Source: Pseudonocardiaceae bacterium (GTDB taxonomy: Bacteria; Actinomycetota; Actinomycetes; Mycobacteriales; Pseudonocardiaceae). Taken from it: a stretch of DNA of 64,000 nucleotides. This document shows positions 1 to 7,380 of the stretch, in pieces. Within the stretch, counting starts at the first letter, position 1; every line of letters begins with the position of its first letter. Location of the stretch: positions 1 to 64,000 of the forward strand of contig WHSZ01000009.1 of NCBI GenBank assembly GCA_009379845.1, in the 5' to 3' direction. A program made the position numbers and the translations under genes. The notes below the pieces were generated by a model. That model did no database searches. It had not been told where the DNA came from and saw only the letters and a list, made by a program, of their open reading frames with translations.

Positions 1-25
1 GAACGGCGTCTGCGGGTGCGTTCAT
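1..25 (-). CDS. Start of a leftward gene cut by the window edge
   Basis: An ATG on the minus strand at 25 opens a reading frame of eight codons (MNAPADAV) that runs off the window. Its upstream sequence, AATCAAACACATGAACG, resembles the sequence directly before the 13E12-type HNH gene near 46.59 kb (AATCAAAGGTATGAACG), each with a TAGAAT or TATAAT-like box just ahead. This could be a second member of that DUF222/HNH family. Eight codons are too few to identify a product, so this rests on the shared 5' flank only. Confidence 0.25.
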
Positions 26-275
26 GTGTTTGATTCTATCCACCCGACCGACACTTTTCGAACACCTCATCGAGAACCCGACATTCGGGTGAACGAAGTT
101 CAGCTCAACAAACCCGCCGCCCCCGCTACCGCCGGCTCCCAGGACCAGGACGCAGCGACCACCGGCTGGGGTGTCTCGTCCGACGGTGATCACGTGGCGG
201 GATCGGGTTCGCCGCGGATGGGATCGCCGGCCTGGATGACCAGCCGCGTAGCGGCCCGCTTACCGCGTCGCTGGC
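26..275. other. Intergenic segment, no gene seen
   Basis: No reading frame here has a convincing start, ribosome-binding site or recognisable product. It holds the leader of the partial gene at the left edge and the 3' flank of the hydrolase gene that ends at 276. Confidence 0.5.
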
Positions 276-1301
276 TCAGTGCCCTCGGTAGCACTCGGCT
301 AGAGCGGTGAACGCGGCTTTGGGTTCCCACGACATCTCGGGGTAGGCCTCGCCGAAGCCGTTGTCGAGAACCTTCACGATGCCGTAGCTGGCCAGGTCCA
401 GGTCGTCACTGAGATCGCCGCCGGGGCGGTGCACGTGGTCGTAGAGCGCGAAGAGGAACACGAAGGCACTGTCGACACCCTCGGCGCCGAAGACCTCTAG
501 CAGCTCGCGCAGGTACGCCGCCTGCCCGGCCTCGTCGCGCAGGTACTCCCCGTTCAACCGAACCGGCTCGCCGGTGTGCCTGTCGTACTCGACGATCTCC
601 AGACCGCGGGCGCCCTTGTCGCCCGCGCCGCGGTAGCTGGCGGCGCCGAACTCGGTGATCGCGACCGGCTTTCCCCGCGCGACGACGCCGCGGACACCCT
701 CGGTGAATTGGTCGGCCATCTCGGCCGATCGGTAGAGATCAAGGGACACGACGTCGAAGGGTGTCCAGTCGACGCGCTCCAGCGGCACGGCGGCATAGGT
801 GATCTTGCCGCCGAATCGCTCGCGGACGAGGGCTGCGGCCGTGCCAAGGAAGTCGTTGACACGGGCGCTGATCTCGGCGATCTGTTCGCGCATGCGATCC
901 GGCCTGCGCAGCAGCTCTACCCGCTCGTCGACGGTGTCGCCGGGCACGAACCCCTTATTCATCAGGCTCAGCTCGGCGCCGGTGACGAACACGACCTCGC
1001 AGCCCCATTGCCGGAGCCGCTCGGCCCGCACCGCGCAGTCGGCGAACAGCGACAGCATCTCGTCGGTGGTCAGCTCGAGAGGGTACGGCGAGAACCAGAC
1101 CTCCAGGCCCAGATCGGCGGCGATCGTCGCAGCGACTTCCAACCGCTCGGGATCGCCACCGGTGACGCGGACCGCGTTGCAGTGCAAGTCGTCACGGATG
1201 ATGCGCAGCTCGCGTTTGACCACTTCAGGGTCGAAACGCTGCCGAGAGCGGGCTCCTTCGCGGACGAAGCCCGTGTCGTAGGTGATGCCCTTGGCACGCA
1301 T
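276..1301 (-). CDS. Clan GH-A-like TIM-barrel hydrolase (uncharacterised)
   Basis: A 341-residue protein without signal peptide or membrane segment. Two acidic positions fit the acid/base and nucleophile of clan GH-A glycosidases: Glu110 in VFVTGAELS, at the end of a beta strand, and Glu217 in VAITEFGA, about 107 residues later. The text between (KITYAAVPLERVDW, VVSLDLYRS) reads as alternating barrel strands. Homologues in actinomycetes are usually left as hypothetical or misnamed abortive-infection proteins; the substrate is unknown. The ATG at 1301 is chosen because GGGAGGG lies seven bases upstream; longer frames lack such a site. It is divergent from a TetR gene and shares with it a promoter region carrying two palindromes, so it is a likely target of that regulator. 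Confidence 0.75.
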   Translation of the reverse strand: MRAKGITYDTGFVREGARSRQRFDPEVVKRELRIIRDDLHCNAVRVTGGDPERLEVAATIAADLGLEVWFSPYPLELTTDEMLSLFADCAVRAERLRQWGCEVVFVTGAELSLMNKGFVPGDTVDERVELLRRPDRMREQIAEISARVNDFLGTAAALVRERFGGKITYAAVPLERVDWTPFDVVSLDLYRSAEMADQFTEGVRGVVARGKPVAITEFGAASYRGAGDKGARGLEIVEYDRHTGEPVRLNGEYLRDEAGQAAYLRELLEVFGAEGVDSAFVFLFALYDHVHRPGGDLSDDLDLASYGIVKVLDNGFGEAYPEMSWEPKAAFTALAECYRGH

Positions 1302-1322
1302 CGGTAGCCCTCCCTCGACTTT

Positions 1323-1339
1323 AGGTACTAAAAGTACCT
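1323..1339. promoter_or_regulatory. Palindromic operator candidate AGGTACT-N3-AGTACCT
   Basis: Perfect 7-bp inverted repeat with a 3-bp spacer in the 109-bp divergent region between the GH-like gene and tetR. Its position just upstream of the hydrolase ribosome-binding site fits an operator for the neighbouring TetR protein. The core GGTAC recurs at 1388-1393 next to the tetR start. Confidence 0.55.
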
Positions 1340-1364
1340 TATTTGCCCTTTCTTGCGTGTCAAG

Positions 1365-1378
1365 TTCCAATATTGGAA
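1365..1378. promoter_or_regulatory. Perfect 14-bp palindrome TTCCAATATTGGAA
   Basis: A gapless palindrome, AT-rich against its surroundings, 33 bp before the tetR start codon. It may be a second operator or overlap the tetR promoter. No known motif is recognised. Confidence 0.45.
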
Positions 1379-1410
1379 GGAACGATAGGTACCGATTCCG
1401 GAAGAGGATC

Positions 1411-2031
1411 ATGGCGGACGAGCCGACGAAGCAGCCAGGCGCTGGACAGACGCGACGACGTGGCGCCGCACTGGAGGAGGCGATCCTGCGCGCCGCGGTC
1501 GACGAACTGACCGAATCCGGATACGCCGGGCTGACCATGGACCGGGTCGCCAAACGCGCTGGCACCAACAAGAACGCGATCTACCGCCGCTGGCCGAACC
1601 GCCTCGCGCTCGGCATCGCCGCCTATCGGCAACTGACTACGTCGGTCCAGCCCCCGGACACCGGCGATCTGCGCGACGACGTTCTCGAGCTGCTACGCCG
1701 GGCGAACCGCCACTGGAGCTCGCCCCTCGGCGCGACGCTGCGCGAACTGCTGTCCGCGGCCGGCGGCGCATCGGAACTCCTGGCGCAGCTGCCAGAACAG
1801 TCCACCGACACGGTAGCCGCCACCTGGCTGACGATTCTGGGCCGCGCGGTCGCCCGCGGTGAGGCCTCTCCCGAAGCACTCCACCCACGGGTTGCGACCG
1901 TGGCGATCGTCTTGCTCCGGAACGAATTCGTCGTGCGCGGCGTCCCCACCGCACCCGATTCGGTTCTCGTCGAGATCGTCGACGAAGTGTATCTGCCGCT
2001 GGTGCGGCAACGCGGCGCGGCAGCTAGCTGA
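1411..2031 (+). CDS. TetR family transcriptional regulator
   Basis: A 206-residue cytoplasmic repressor. The N-terminal helix-turn-helix lies at about residues 20-66 (LEEAILRAAVDELTESG, then LTMDRVAKRAGTNKNAIYRRW), a textbook TetR_N domain ending in the YRRWPNR recognition segment. The remaining 140 residues form the helical ligand-binding domain, which is not diagnostic of ligand. The ATG at 1411 has GAGG eight bases upstream. Divergent orientation and the two palindromes in the 109-bp gap suggest that it controls itself and the GH-like hydrolase. Confidence 0.9.
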   Translation: MADEPTKQPGAGQTRRRGAALEEAILRAAVDELTESGYAGLTMDRVAKRAGTNKNAIYRRWPNRLALGIAAYRQLTTSVQPPDTGDLRDDVLELLRRANRHWSSPLGATLRELLSAAGGASELLAQLPEQSTDTVAATWLTILGRAVARGEASPEALHPRVATVAIVLLRNEFVVRGVPTAPDSVLVEIVDEVYLPLVRQRGAAAS

Positions 2032-2051
2032 TCCGCCGCGGGCAAGCGGCG

Positions 2052-2795
2052 CTAGCGCGCTCCCGCAAGCCACTCGTCGAACGTGGTCGGTGCGATGCGG
2101 GCTCCTTCGCCGGGCATCAGCACGTCGCCGGCCATAGACGGGCCGAACATCGCCGCCCACGTTGGCACCAGCTTTACCGTCCGACCGCGCGCCTGGTTGG
2201 TGCGCCGGGCCATGTCGACGAGGTCCTGCGGTTCGGGGCCGGCGAGATCGACGTAGCGGCCCCGCGGCTCGCCCGTCACGATCTCGGCGAGGACATCGGC
2301 CACGTCCGCGGGTGCGATCGGTTGCACGAGCAGTGGCGCGATCGTGGCAACACCGTCCTGCTCTGTCCAACTCGCCACCATGGCGGCGAAGTCGTGGAAC
2401 TGGGTGGCCGGGACGATCGTCCACGGCACCGGACCGTCGGCCACCAGGCGCTCCTGCTCCCGCTTGGCGTCGTAGTGCGCGTTGCCCTCCACCCCGTGGA
2501 TCCCGACGATCGAGAGCAGCACGTGGTGACGGACGCCGGCCCGCTGCTCGGCGGCGACCAGGTTCCGCGTAGCGGTGCCGAAGTACTCCACCATCTCCGC
2601 TCGGCCGGTCGCCGGCGCGTTGGTCACGTCTACGACCGCCTCGACACCGGCAAGGGCGCCCTCGAGCCCGTCACCGGTCAGAAGGTTCACGCCGACCGAG
2701 CGACTGATGCGCACGACATCGTGCCCATCCTGTTCAAGGGCGGCGACGGTGAGCGACCCGATGTTCCCGGTCGCGCCCGCTACTGCGATCCGCAT
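2052..2795 (-). CDS. NmrA/atypical SDR NAD(P)-binding oxidoreductase
   Basis: A 247-residue protein opening with the Rossmann signature GATGNIG at residues 7-13 and the NmrA-type continuation VTNAP and VRHHVLLSIVGIHGVEGN. Such proteins are atypical short-chain dehydrogenases that act as NAD(P)H-sensing factors or quinone and flavin reductases. A Ser/Tyr/Lys active site is not complete (HYDAKREQE replaces YxxxK), so a reductase reaction is not assured. Start ATG 2795 follows GGAGAGGAAAG. It converges on tetR, leaving only 20 bp. A palindrome 39 bp upstream may control it. Confidence 0.85.
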   Translation of the reverse strand: MRIAVAGATGNIGSLTVAALEQDGHDVVRISRSVGVNLLTGDGLEGALAGVEAVVDVTNAPATGRAEMVEYFGTATRNLVAAEQRAGVRHHVLLSIVGIHGVEGNAHYDAKREQERLVADGPVPWTIVPATQFHDFAAMVASWTEQDGVATIAPLLVQPIAPADVADVLAEIVTGEPRGRYVDLAGPEPQDLVDMARRTNQARGRTVKLVPTWAAMFGPSMAGDVLMPGEGARIAPTTFDEWLAGAR

Positions 2796-2833
2796 GACGA
2801 TCTTTCCTCTCCCCGTATCCCGAGCACCTTATC

Positions 2834-2850
2834 CCGGACCAAATAGGTCC
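2834..2850. promoter_or_regulatory. Inverted repeat CGGACC-N5-GGTCCG
   Basis: Perfect 6-bp arms around an AT-rich spacer, about 40 bp upstream of the NmrA-type gene on its coding strand. Its placement fits an operator in that promoter. The controlling protein is unknown. Confidence 0.4.
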
Positions 2851-3108
2851 GTCGGCGGCTGTTCCGCATCGCCGCGTCGATCATCCGCACCAGCGGCGTA
2901 CCTGAGGGACCGACGCCGGCCGGTCCACATGGCACGCGGATGTAACGCGGTTCTCCGTTCCGTGGCCTAGCAGGCGTAACGGTGGCCGGCCGAGACATCG
3001 AGCCCGCTGTGCTGTTGACATACCCGTTGCGACCGGCCATAGTTTCCTCTCGATAAACGCCGTTGCCCCATAGAAATCAGCCGATCGCCCGCTCCAGGAG
3101 ATGAGCTG
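2851..3108. other. Intergenic leader of the symporter gene, no gene seen
   Basis: Together with the preceding operator region this makes 313 bp without a supported gene. A short leftward frame through here has arginine-rich, low-information content and no ribosome-binding site. AGGAG at 3096-3100 serves the symporter. Confidence 0.4.
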
Positions 3109-4773
3109 ATGGCCGGAGAAGATCTGTTCCAAGTCTCCACTCCGACGATGATCGTTATCCTGGTCGCCTTCTACGGCGCCATGCTGGTGATCACCAGCTG
3201 GATCGCCCGACGTCGGGAGAGCGTGGACGCCTACATGGTTTCCACCCGCCGGGTCGGCTTCGGGATCGCCGCCGCGAGTATGACCGCGACGTGGATCTGG
3301 GCGGCGTCGTACTACGGCGCCGCCACCGCGGGCTATACCTACGGGCTGTCCGGACCGGTGCACTACGGCCTGTGGGGCGCCCTGATGCTGCTGTTCATCT
3401 ACCCGTTCGGGCAGCGCTTCCGGCAACTCGCGCCGAACGCGCACACTCTCGCGGAAATCATGTGGGCCCGCCACGGCGCCGCGAGCGAGCTCGCCCTGGT
3501 GGTATCCAACTTCCTCGGCAGCGGCCTCAGCTTGATCGTGAACGTGACCGCAGCCGGAGCACTGGTATCCGTGCTCTCACCACTGACCTTCTTTCAAGGT
3601 GTGGTCGTCACGGCCGTCGGCATTCTCGCCTACACGGTCTGGTCCGGTTTCCGAGCGTCACTCATCACCGACTTCGTCCAAGTCAGCGCCCTGATGCTGG
3701 TGACGATCGTGGTCATCCCGATAATTCTGTTCACCATCGGCGGTCCAGCTGAGTTGGCCGCGAACACCGGAAACCTGACCGCGGAGCAAGCGAACCCGTT
3801 CTCGATGGAGGCGATCCTGCATCAGGGCGCACCGTTCTTCGCGGCCGTGCTGTCCTACGCGATCGGCAACCAGACGATCTCCCAGCGAATCTTCGCGGTA
3901 CGCCCGGACCGCATCAAGGCAACGTTCGTCACGGCGACGTTCGGGTACGGCGCGATCGTCATCGGTCTCGGCACGCTGGGGTTGATCGCGCTGATCGTCG
4001 GGATCAAGCCGATCGGCGACGACCCCAACAACATCCTGCCCCAGATGGCCGGGACCTACCTGCCGACGGTACTCGTGCTGGCCTTCGCACTACTCGTCAT
4101 CGCGTCGCTGTCCTCGACAGCCGACTCGGACCTCGCGGCACTGTCCTCTGTGGTCATGACCGACGTGTACGCCAAGAACCTCGCCAGGGGACGAATCCAC
4201 ACCGGACGAATGCTACTGCTCGGCCGCCTCACGATGATCGTTTCTATGGCTCTTGCCGTGTGGGTGGCGAGTCTCGGCCTCGACATCCTGGTACTGCTTG
4301 TCATCGCAGGCGGTTTGTGGGGCGCGATCGTGTTTCCCGTGATCGCCAGTGTCTACTGGGCGAAGGTGACGAACGCGGCGTTCGCCACCTCGGTACTCAT
4401 CGCTCTCGCCGGGTTCTTCGTCGCCCGGTTCAACCTGTTCCCGGTGCCCGATGCCGTTCTCTACTTCATGGAAGCCTTCTCGATCATCGGCGGCGGCGTG
4501 ATCATCGGGCTGATGACCTTCGCGTTCCTCGGGCGCCGCGCGGGCGTCGGTGCCGGGATCGTCGTTGCGATCGCACTCGCACCGTTCTTCTGGGGATTCG
4601 TCCGCGACTACGCGGAACTGTTCGCGGTGACCCTCGCCTACGGGGTCAGCACCGTACTCTGCGCCGGCATGTCGTACCTGAGCAAGCAGAACTTCGACTT
4701 CACGACCATCAAGGACCGTGTCCACGCGTTCCACATCGAAACGGAAGCGGGGCAGGAAACGACCAGCCCATGA
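3109..4773 (+). CDS. Sodium/solute symporter (SSS family)
   Basis: A 554-residue inner-membrane transporter with about 13 to 15 hydrophobic helices and the early SSS pattern (SWIARRR, then YMVSTRRVGFGIAAASMTAT). The text GNQTISQRIFA and SSTADSDLAALSSV corresponds to the conserved TM6 and TM8 sodium-site regions of the family. Substrates of this branch include urea, pantothenate, proline and carboxylates; nothing here decides among them. ATG 3109 follows AGGAG by eight bases. A 43-residue membrane peptide is encoded 20 bp downstream, as seen for other SSS transporters with small subunits, so the two probably act together. Confidence 0.9.
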   Translation: MAGEDLFQVSTPTMIVILVAFYGAMLVITSWIARRRESVDAYMVSTRRVGFGIAAASMTATWIWAASYYGAATAGYTYGLSGPVHYGLWGALMLLFIYPFGQRFRQLAPNAHTLAEIMWARHGAASELALVVSNFLGSGLSLIVNVTAAGALVSVLSPLTFFQGVVVTAVGILAYTVWSGFRASLITDFVQVSALMLVTIVVIPIILFTIGGPAELAANTGNLTAEQANPFSMEAILHQGAPFFAAVLSYAIGNQTISQRIFAVRPDRIKATFVTATFGYGAIVIGLGTLGLIALIVGIKPIGDDPNNILPQMAGTYLPTVLVLAFALLVIASLSSTADSDLAALSSVVMTDVYAKNLARGRIHTGRMLLLGRLTMIVSMALAVWVASLGLDILVLLVIAGGLWGAIVFPVIASVYWAKVTNAAFATSVLIALAGFFVARFNLFPVPDAVLYFMEAFSIIGGGVIIGLMTFAFLGRRAGVGAGIVVAIALAPFFWGFVRDYAELFAVTLAYGVSTVLCAGMSYLSKQNFDFTTIKDRVHAFHIETEAGQETTSP

Positions 4774-4793
4774 ACGCCCGGAGGTGAGAAACG

Positions 4794-4925
4794 GTGGCAG
4801 AACTCGGTTTCGCCGTCTATATCTTGATGTTTCCGGTGATCGCCGCGGCAGTGCTCGGCCTTCTCTGGGTCGCCTCGTACCGCGAATTCCGAGCCGCACG
4901 GCGCGGCGACGAAGACATCGTCTAG
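4794..4925 (+). CDS. Small single-span membrane protein paired with the symporter
   Basis: A 43-residue peptide starting at GTG 4794 behind a strong GGAGGTGAG site: an N-terminal hydrophobic helix (residues 5-28, from FAVYILMFPVIAAAVLG to LLWVASY) then a basic and acidic tail ending in RRGDEDIV. It lies 20 bp after the symporter stop on the same strand. Small accessory subunits of this shape are known for SSS/NSS-type transporters such as the MetPS methionine/alanine importer of Corynebacterium. Assignment as a transporter subunit is inference from size, topology and position. Confidence 0.65.
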   Translation: MAELGFAVYILMFPVIAAAVLGLLWVASYREFRAARRGDEDIV

Positions 4926-4972
4926 GAACCGGCGCGGAGGTTGAGCTCAGGTGCTCAGCGTAAACTCGATCC

Positions 4973-5575
4973 ATGAGTTTCGTGGTCCGGCCGGCAACCT
5001 CCTTCGCCGATGTCTCCACGATCATCGGACCAAAGAATCCGCGGTCCTCGGTGTGCTGGTGCCTGAGCCACCGTGTCGACGCGAAGACGAACAAATCGCT
5101 GGTTGGGCCACAACGCGGTGAATACGTCAGAAAGCTGACACGCCGCGAAATCGCACCGGGCGTTCTGGCCTATGACGGCGACGAGGTCGTGGGGTGGGCG
5201 GCCGTGGCACCACGGGAGGAGCTACCGTTCGCGCGGTCACGCAAGATACCGCACGTCGACGACTTACCGGTCTGGTCGGTGTGGTGTTTCCGGGTCCGCC
5301 CCGGGCACCGCGGACGCGGCATCGCGCACGCTCTACTCGAGGGTGCCGTCACTTTCGCTCAGCACAACGGCGCGCCAGCTGTTGAAGGCTACCCGGTCGA
5401 CAACAGAGGCGAGAAGGTCGACGTGGTGATGGCATACGTCGGAACTCGCGCACTCTTCGAAGCGACCGGATTCACGCTCGCGAGCAAGACCAGCGCGATA
5501 TCCGGCGGGATCCCGCGCGTGATCATGCGCAGAACCCTGTCAGCAACGGCTTCGACGGCGACGCCCTCCGGATGA
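4973..5575 (+). CDS. GNAT family N-acetyltransferase
   Basis: A 200-residue soluble enzyme. The acetyl-CoA pyrophosphate loop is visible as RPGHRGRGIAHALLEGA (about residues 109-125), preceded by the beta-4 strand VWSVWCFRV and followed by the typical YVGTRALFEATGF helix-strand. The N-terminal part (SSVCWCLSHR) is characteristic of a Streptomyces/Amycolatopsis subfamily of unknown substrate. ATG 4973 is chosen as the first start after the preceding stop; the gap to the symporter companion is 47 bp. A TTA leucine codon lies at 5264-5266. Confidence 0.85.
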   Translation: MSFVVRPATSFADVSTIIGPKNPRSSVCWCLSHRVDAKTNKSLVGPQRGEYVRKLTRREIAPGVLAYDGDEVVGWAAVAPREELPFARSRKIPHVDDLPVWSVWCFRVRPGHRGRGIAHALLEGAVTFAQHNGAPAVEGYPVDNRGEKVDVVMAYVGTRALFEATGFTLASKTSAISGGIPRVIMRRTLSATASTATPSG

Positions 5576-5639
5576 CCGCGGCCGTCGACGTCGTCGACCA
5601 CCTCGGTCCACCGGGGTTTCGGCGTGTCATGCTCGATGG

Positions 5640-5667
5640 TGTCCTGATTGGCGGGGCCCGTTCGTAG
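5640..5667 (+). promoter_or_regulatory. Candidate ECF-type promoter for the DGPF/sigma pair
   Basis: TGTCCT at 5640-5645 and CGTTCGTAG at 5659-5667 resemble the TGTC / CG-TCGTA layout expected for ECF42-dependent autoregulated promoters upstream of DGPF genes. It lies about 47 bp before the DGPF start. This is pattern resemblance only. Confidence 0.3.
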
Positions 5668-5713
5668 GGAGGGTGAACGCGGGGATCGACCCGCACTGGG
5701 CAAGGGAGAGCTC

Positions 5714-6079
5714 ATGAGTCAGTACCTGCTGTCCGTTCACACCGTTCAGGGCGACGCTGCCCGCCCACCGATGTCCGCTGAGGAGATGGGGGCCATGATG
5801 GAGCGCGTCCAGGCGCTCGAAACGGAGATGAAGTCCTCGGGCACCTTCCTGTTCGGCGGCCGCCTGCACGACCCCGAGACGGCCACCGTGGTCCGCCGAG
5901 GCGCACCCGAACTCGTGATGACCGATGGGCCGTTCGTCGAGTCGAAGGAGCACATCGGCGGCTTCTACATCATCGATGCCGCCGACCTCGACGACGCCGT
6001 GGCGTGGGCAGGCAAGGTGGTCGAAGCGATCGGCGCGCCGATCGAAGTGCGGCCGTTCTACGACGTGTCCGGCTCTTGA
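5714..6079 (+). CDS. DGPF/YCII domain protein
   Basis: A 121-residue soluble protein with the hallmark TDGPFVESKEHIGGFYI (about residues 75-91), the DGPF[AV]E[ST]KE motif of the YCII/DGPF family. Members are small dimeric alpha/beta-barrel-like proteins of unknown biochemical role, almost always encoded next to ECF42 sigma factors, as here where the sigma gene starts four bases after this stop. ATG 5714 follows AAGGGAGAG. Co-transcription with the sigma factor is near certain; a sensing role is inference. Confidence 0.9.
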   Translation: MSQYLLSVHTVQGDAARPPMSAEEMGAMMERVQALETEMKSSGTFLFGGRLHDPETATVVRRGAPELVMTDGPFVESKEHIGGFYIIDAADLDDAVAWAGKVVEAIGAPIEVRPFYDVSGS

Positions 6080-6083
6080 CCAC

Positions 6084-7304
6084 ATGACGGCCGACGCGGA
6101 CGCGGTGGAGCTGGTCTTCCGGACGGAGTATCCCCAGGTCGTGGCCGCACTGGTGCGCGTCTTCGGCGACATCACCGTGGCCGAAGACGCGGTCCAGGAC
6201 GCGTTCGTGGTGGCGAGTGAACGGTGGCGCCGTGATGGCGTCCCGCCGAACCCCGCCGGGTGGATCGTCACGACTGCCCGCCGGCGCGGGATCGACGGCC
6301 GACGGCGGGCCACCCGCGAGCGGGAACTCGGCGAGCTGGTCGAGGCAACCGAGCGCGGGACCGACGACGGCTTCGAGAAGGACCACGGCCCAGTGACCGA
6401 TGACCAACTACGCCTGATCTTCACGTGCTGCCACCCTGCGCTGCGTACCGAACACCAGGTCGCGCTGACGCTGCGGCTGCTCGGCGGCCTGTCGGTCGAG
6501 GAGGTCGCCCGTTCGTTCCTCATCGGCGAGGCCGCCATGGCGAAGCGCATGGTGCGCGCGAAACACAAGATCAAAGCCGCCAAGATCCCGTACCGGGTCC
6601 CCAACGAAGCGGATCTCCCCGACCGGTTGCACGCCGTCCTCGCCGTGGTCTACCTGATCTACAACACCGGTGCCGATGACCCGGACCGGGCGGGGCTCCG
6701 GCGCGAGGCGATCCGCCTAGCACGTGCGCTCCTCGCGTTGCTGCCCGACGAACCCGAGACGACCGGCTTACTGGCGCTGCTGCTACTCGTCGAATCCCGA
6801 GCCTCGGCCCGGTGGGCCGCCGGGGAGCTGGTGTTGCTCGCCGATCAGGACCGGACTCGCTGGGACCGGACGCTGATCGCGGAGGGCCACGAGCTCGTAC
6901 GTACCTGCATCCGTCGCGACCGCCCAGGACCGTTCCAGCTCCAAGCAGCCATCCAAGCCGTGCACGCCGACGCCAAGTCCGTGGAAGCCACCGACTGGGC
7001 CCAGATCGTCACCCTCTACGACCATCTCCACGAGCTCGCACCGACGCCGGTCGCCGCGCTCAACCGGGCGATCGCCATCGGCGAGGTCGACGGCCCTGGC
7101 CGGGCTCTCGAAGAGCTTGACCGGCTCGCCGGCGAGCTCGACAGCTATTACCTCTGGCACGCGGCACGGGGAGCCGCCCTGCGACGTCTCGGCGACGCCA
7201 CGGCGGGCGACGAGTATCGGCGAGCCGCCCAGCTCGCCCCGACCGGTCGCGATCGGCGGTTCCTCCTGCGTCGAGCGAACGCCGCGGTTCTCGACGACAA
7301 CTAA
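6084..7304 (+). CDS. ECF42-like RNA polymerase sigma factor with long C-terminal extension
   Basis: A 406-residue protein, about twice the usual ECF length. Sigma region 2 lies near residues 10-75 (AEDAVQDAFVVASERW, then PAGWIVTTARRRGID), region 4 near 110-165 (RLIFTCCHPALRTEHQ, then LRLLGGLSVEEVARSF). The rest is a helical, TPR-like extension (YNTGADDPDRAGLRREAIRL; LYDHLHELAPTPVAALNRA) typical of the ECF42 group, in which it is needed for activity in place of an anti-sigma factor. No anti-sigma gene is nearby. The DGPF gene precedes it by four bases. A TTA codon occurs at 6768-6770. Confidence 0.92.
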   Translation: MTADADAVELVFRTEYPQVVAALVRVFGDITVAEDAVQDAFVVASERWRRDGVPPNPAGWIVTTARRRGIDGRRRATRERELGELVEATERGTDDGFEKDHGPVTDDQLRLIFTCCHPALRTEHQVALTLRLLGGLSVEEVARSFLIGEAAMAKRMVRAKHKIKAAKIPYRVPNEADLPDRLHAVLAVVYLIYNTGADDPDRAGLRREAIRLARALLALLPDEPETTGLLALLLLVESRASARWAAGELVLLADQDRTRWDRTLIAEGHELVRTCIRRDRPGPFQLQAAIQAVHADAKSVEATDWAQIVTLYDHLHELAPTPVAALNRAIAIGEVDGPGRALEELDRLAGELDSYYLWHAARGAALRRLGDATAGDEYRRAAQLAPTGRDRRFLLRRANAAVLDDN

Positions 7305-7342
7305 CATCACGTAACGAACAGCGTGAATGTTATTCTCTATCG

Positions 7343-7354
7343 TGACGACCGTCA
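7343..7354. promoter_or_regulatory. Palindromic operator candidate TGACGACCGTCA (paaX leader)
   Basis: Eleven of twelve bases match the perfect palindrome TGACGATCGTCA at 12275-12286 in the promoter of the SDR operon. A TATTCT box at 7331-7336 lies directly upstream. The shared motif suggests one regulator for both units, most simply the PaaX-type protein encoded 27 bp downstream. Confidence 0.55.
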
Positions 7355-7380
7355 GTGGAATGACCAATAGTGGAGGTCGG

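Noticed and set aside
2780-3040. 86-residue minus-strand frame upstream of the symporter
   Set aside because: Low information, no ribosome-binding site, and it covers the NmrA-gene operator and leader.
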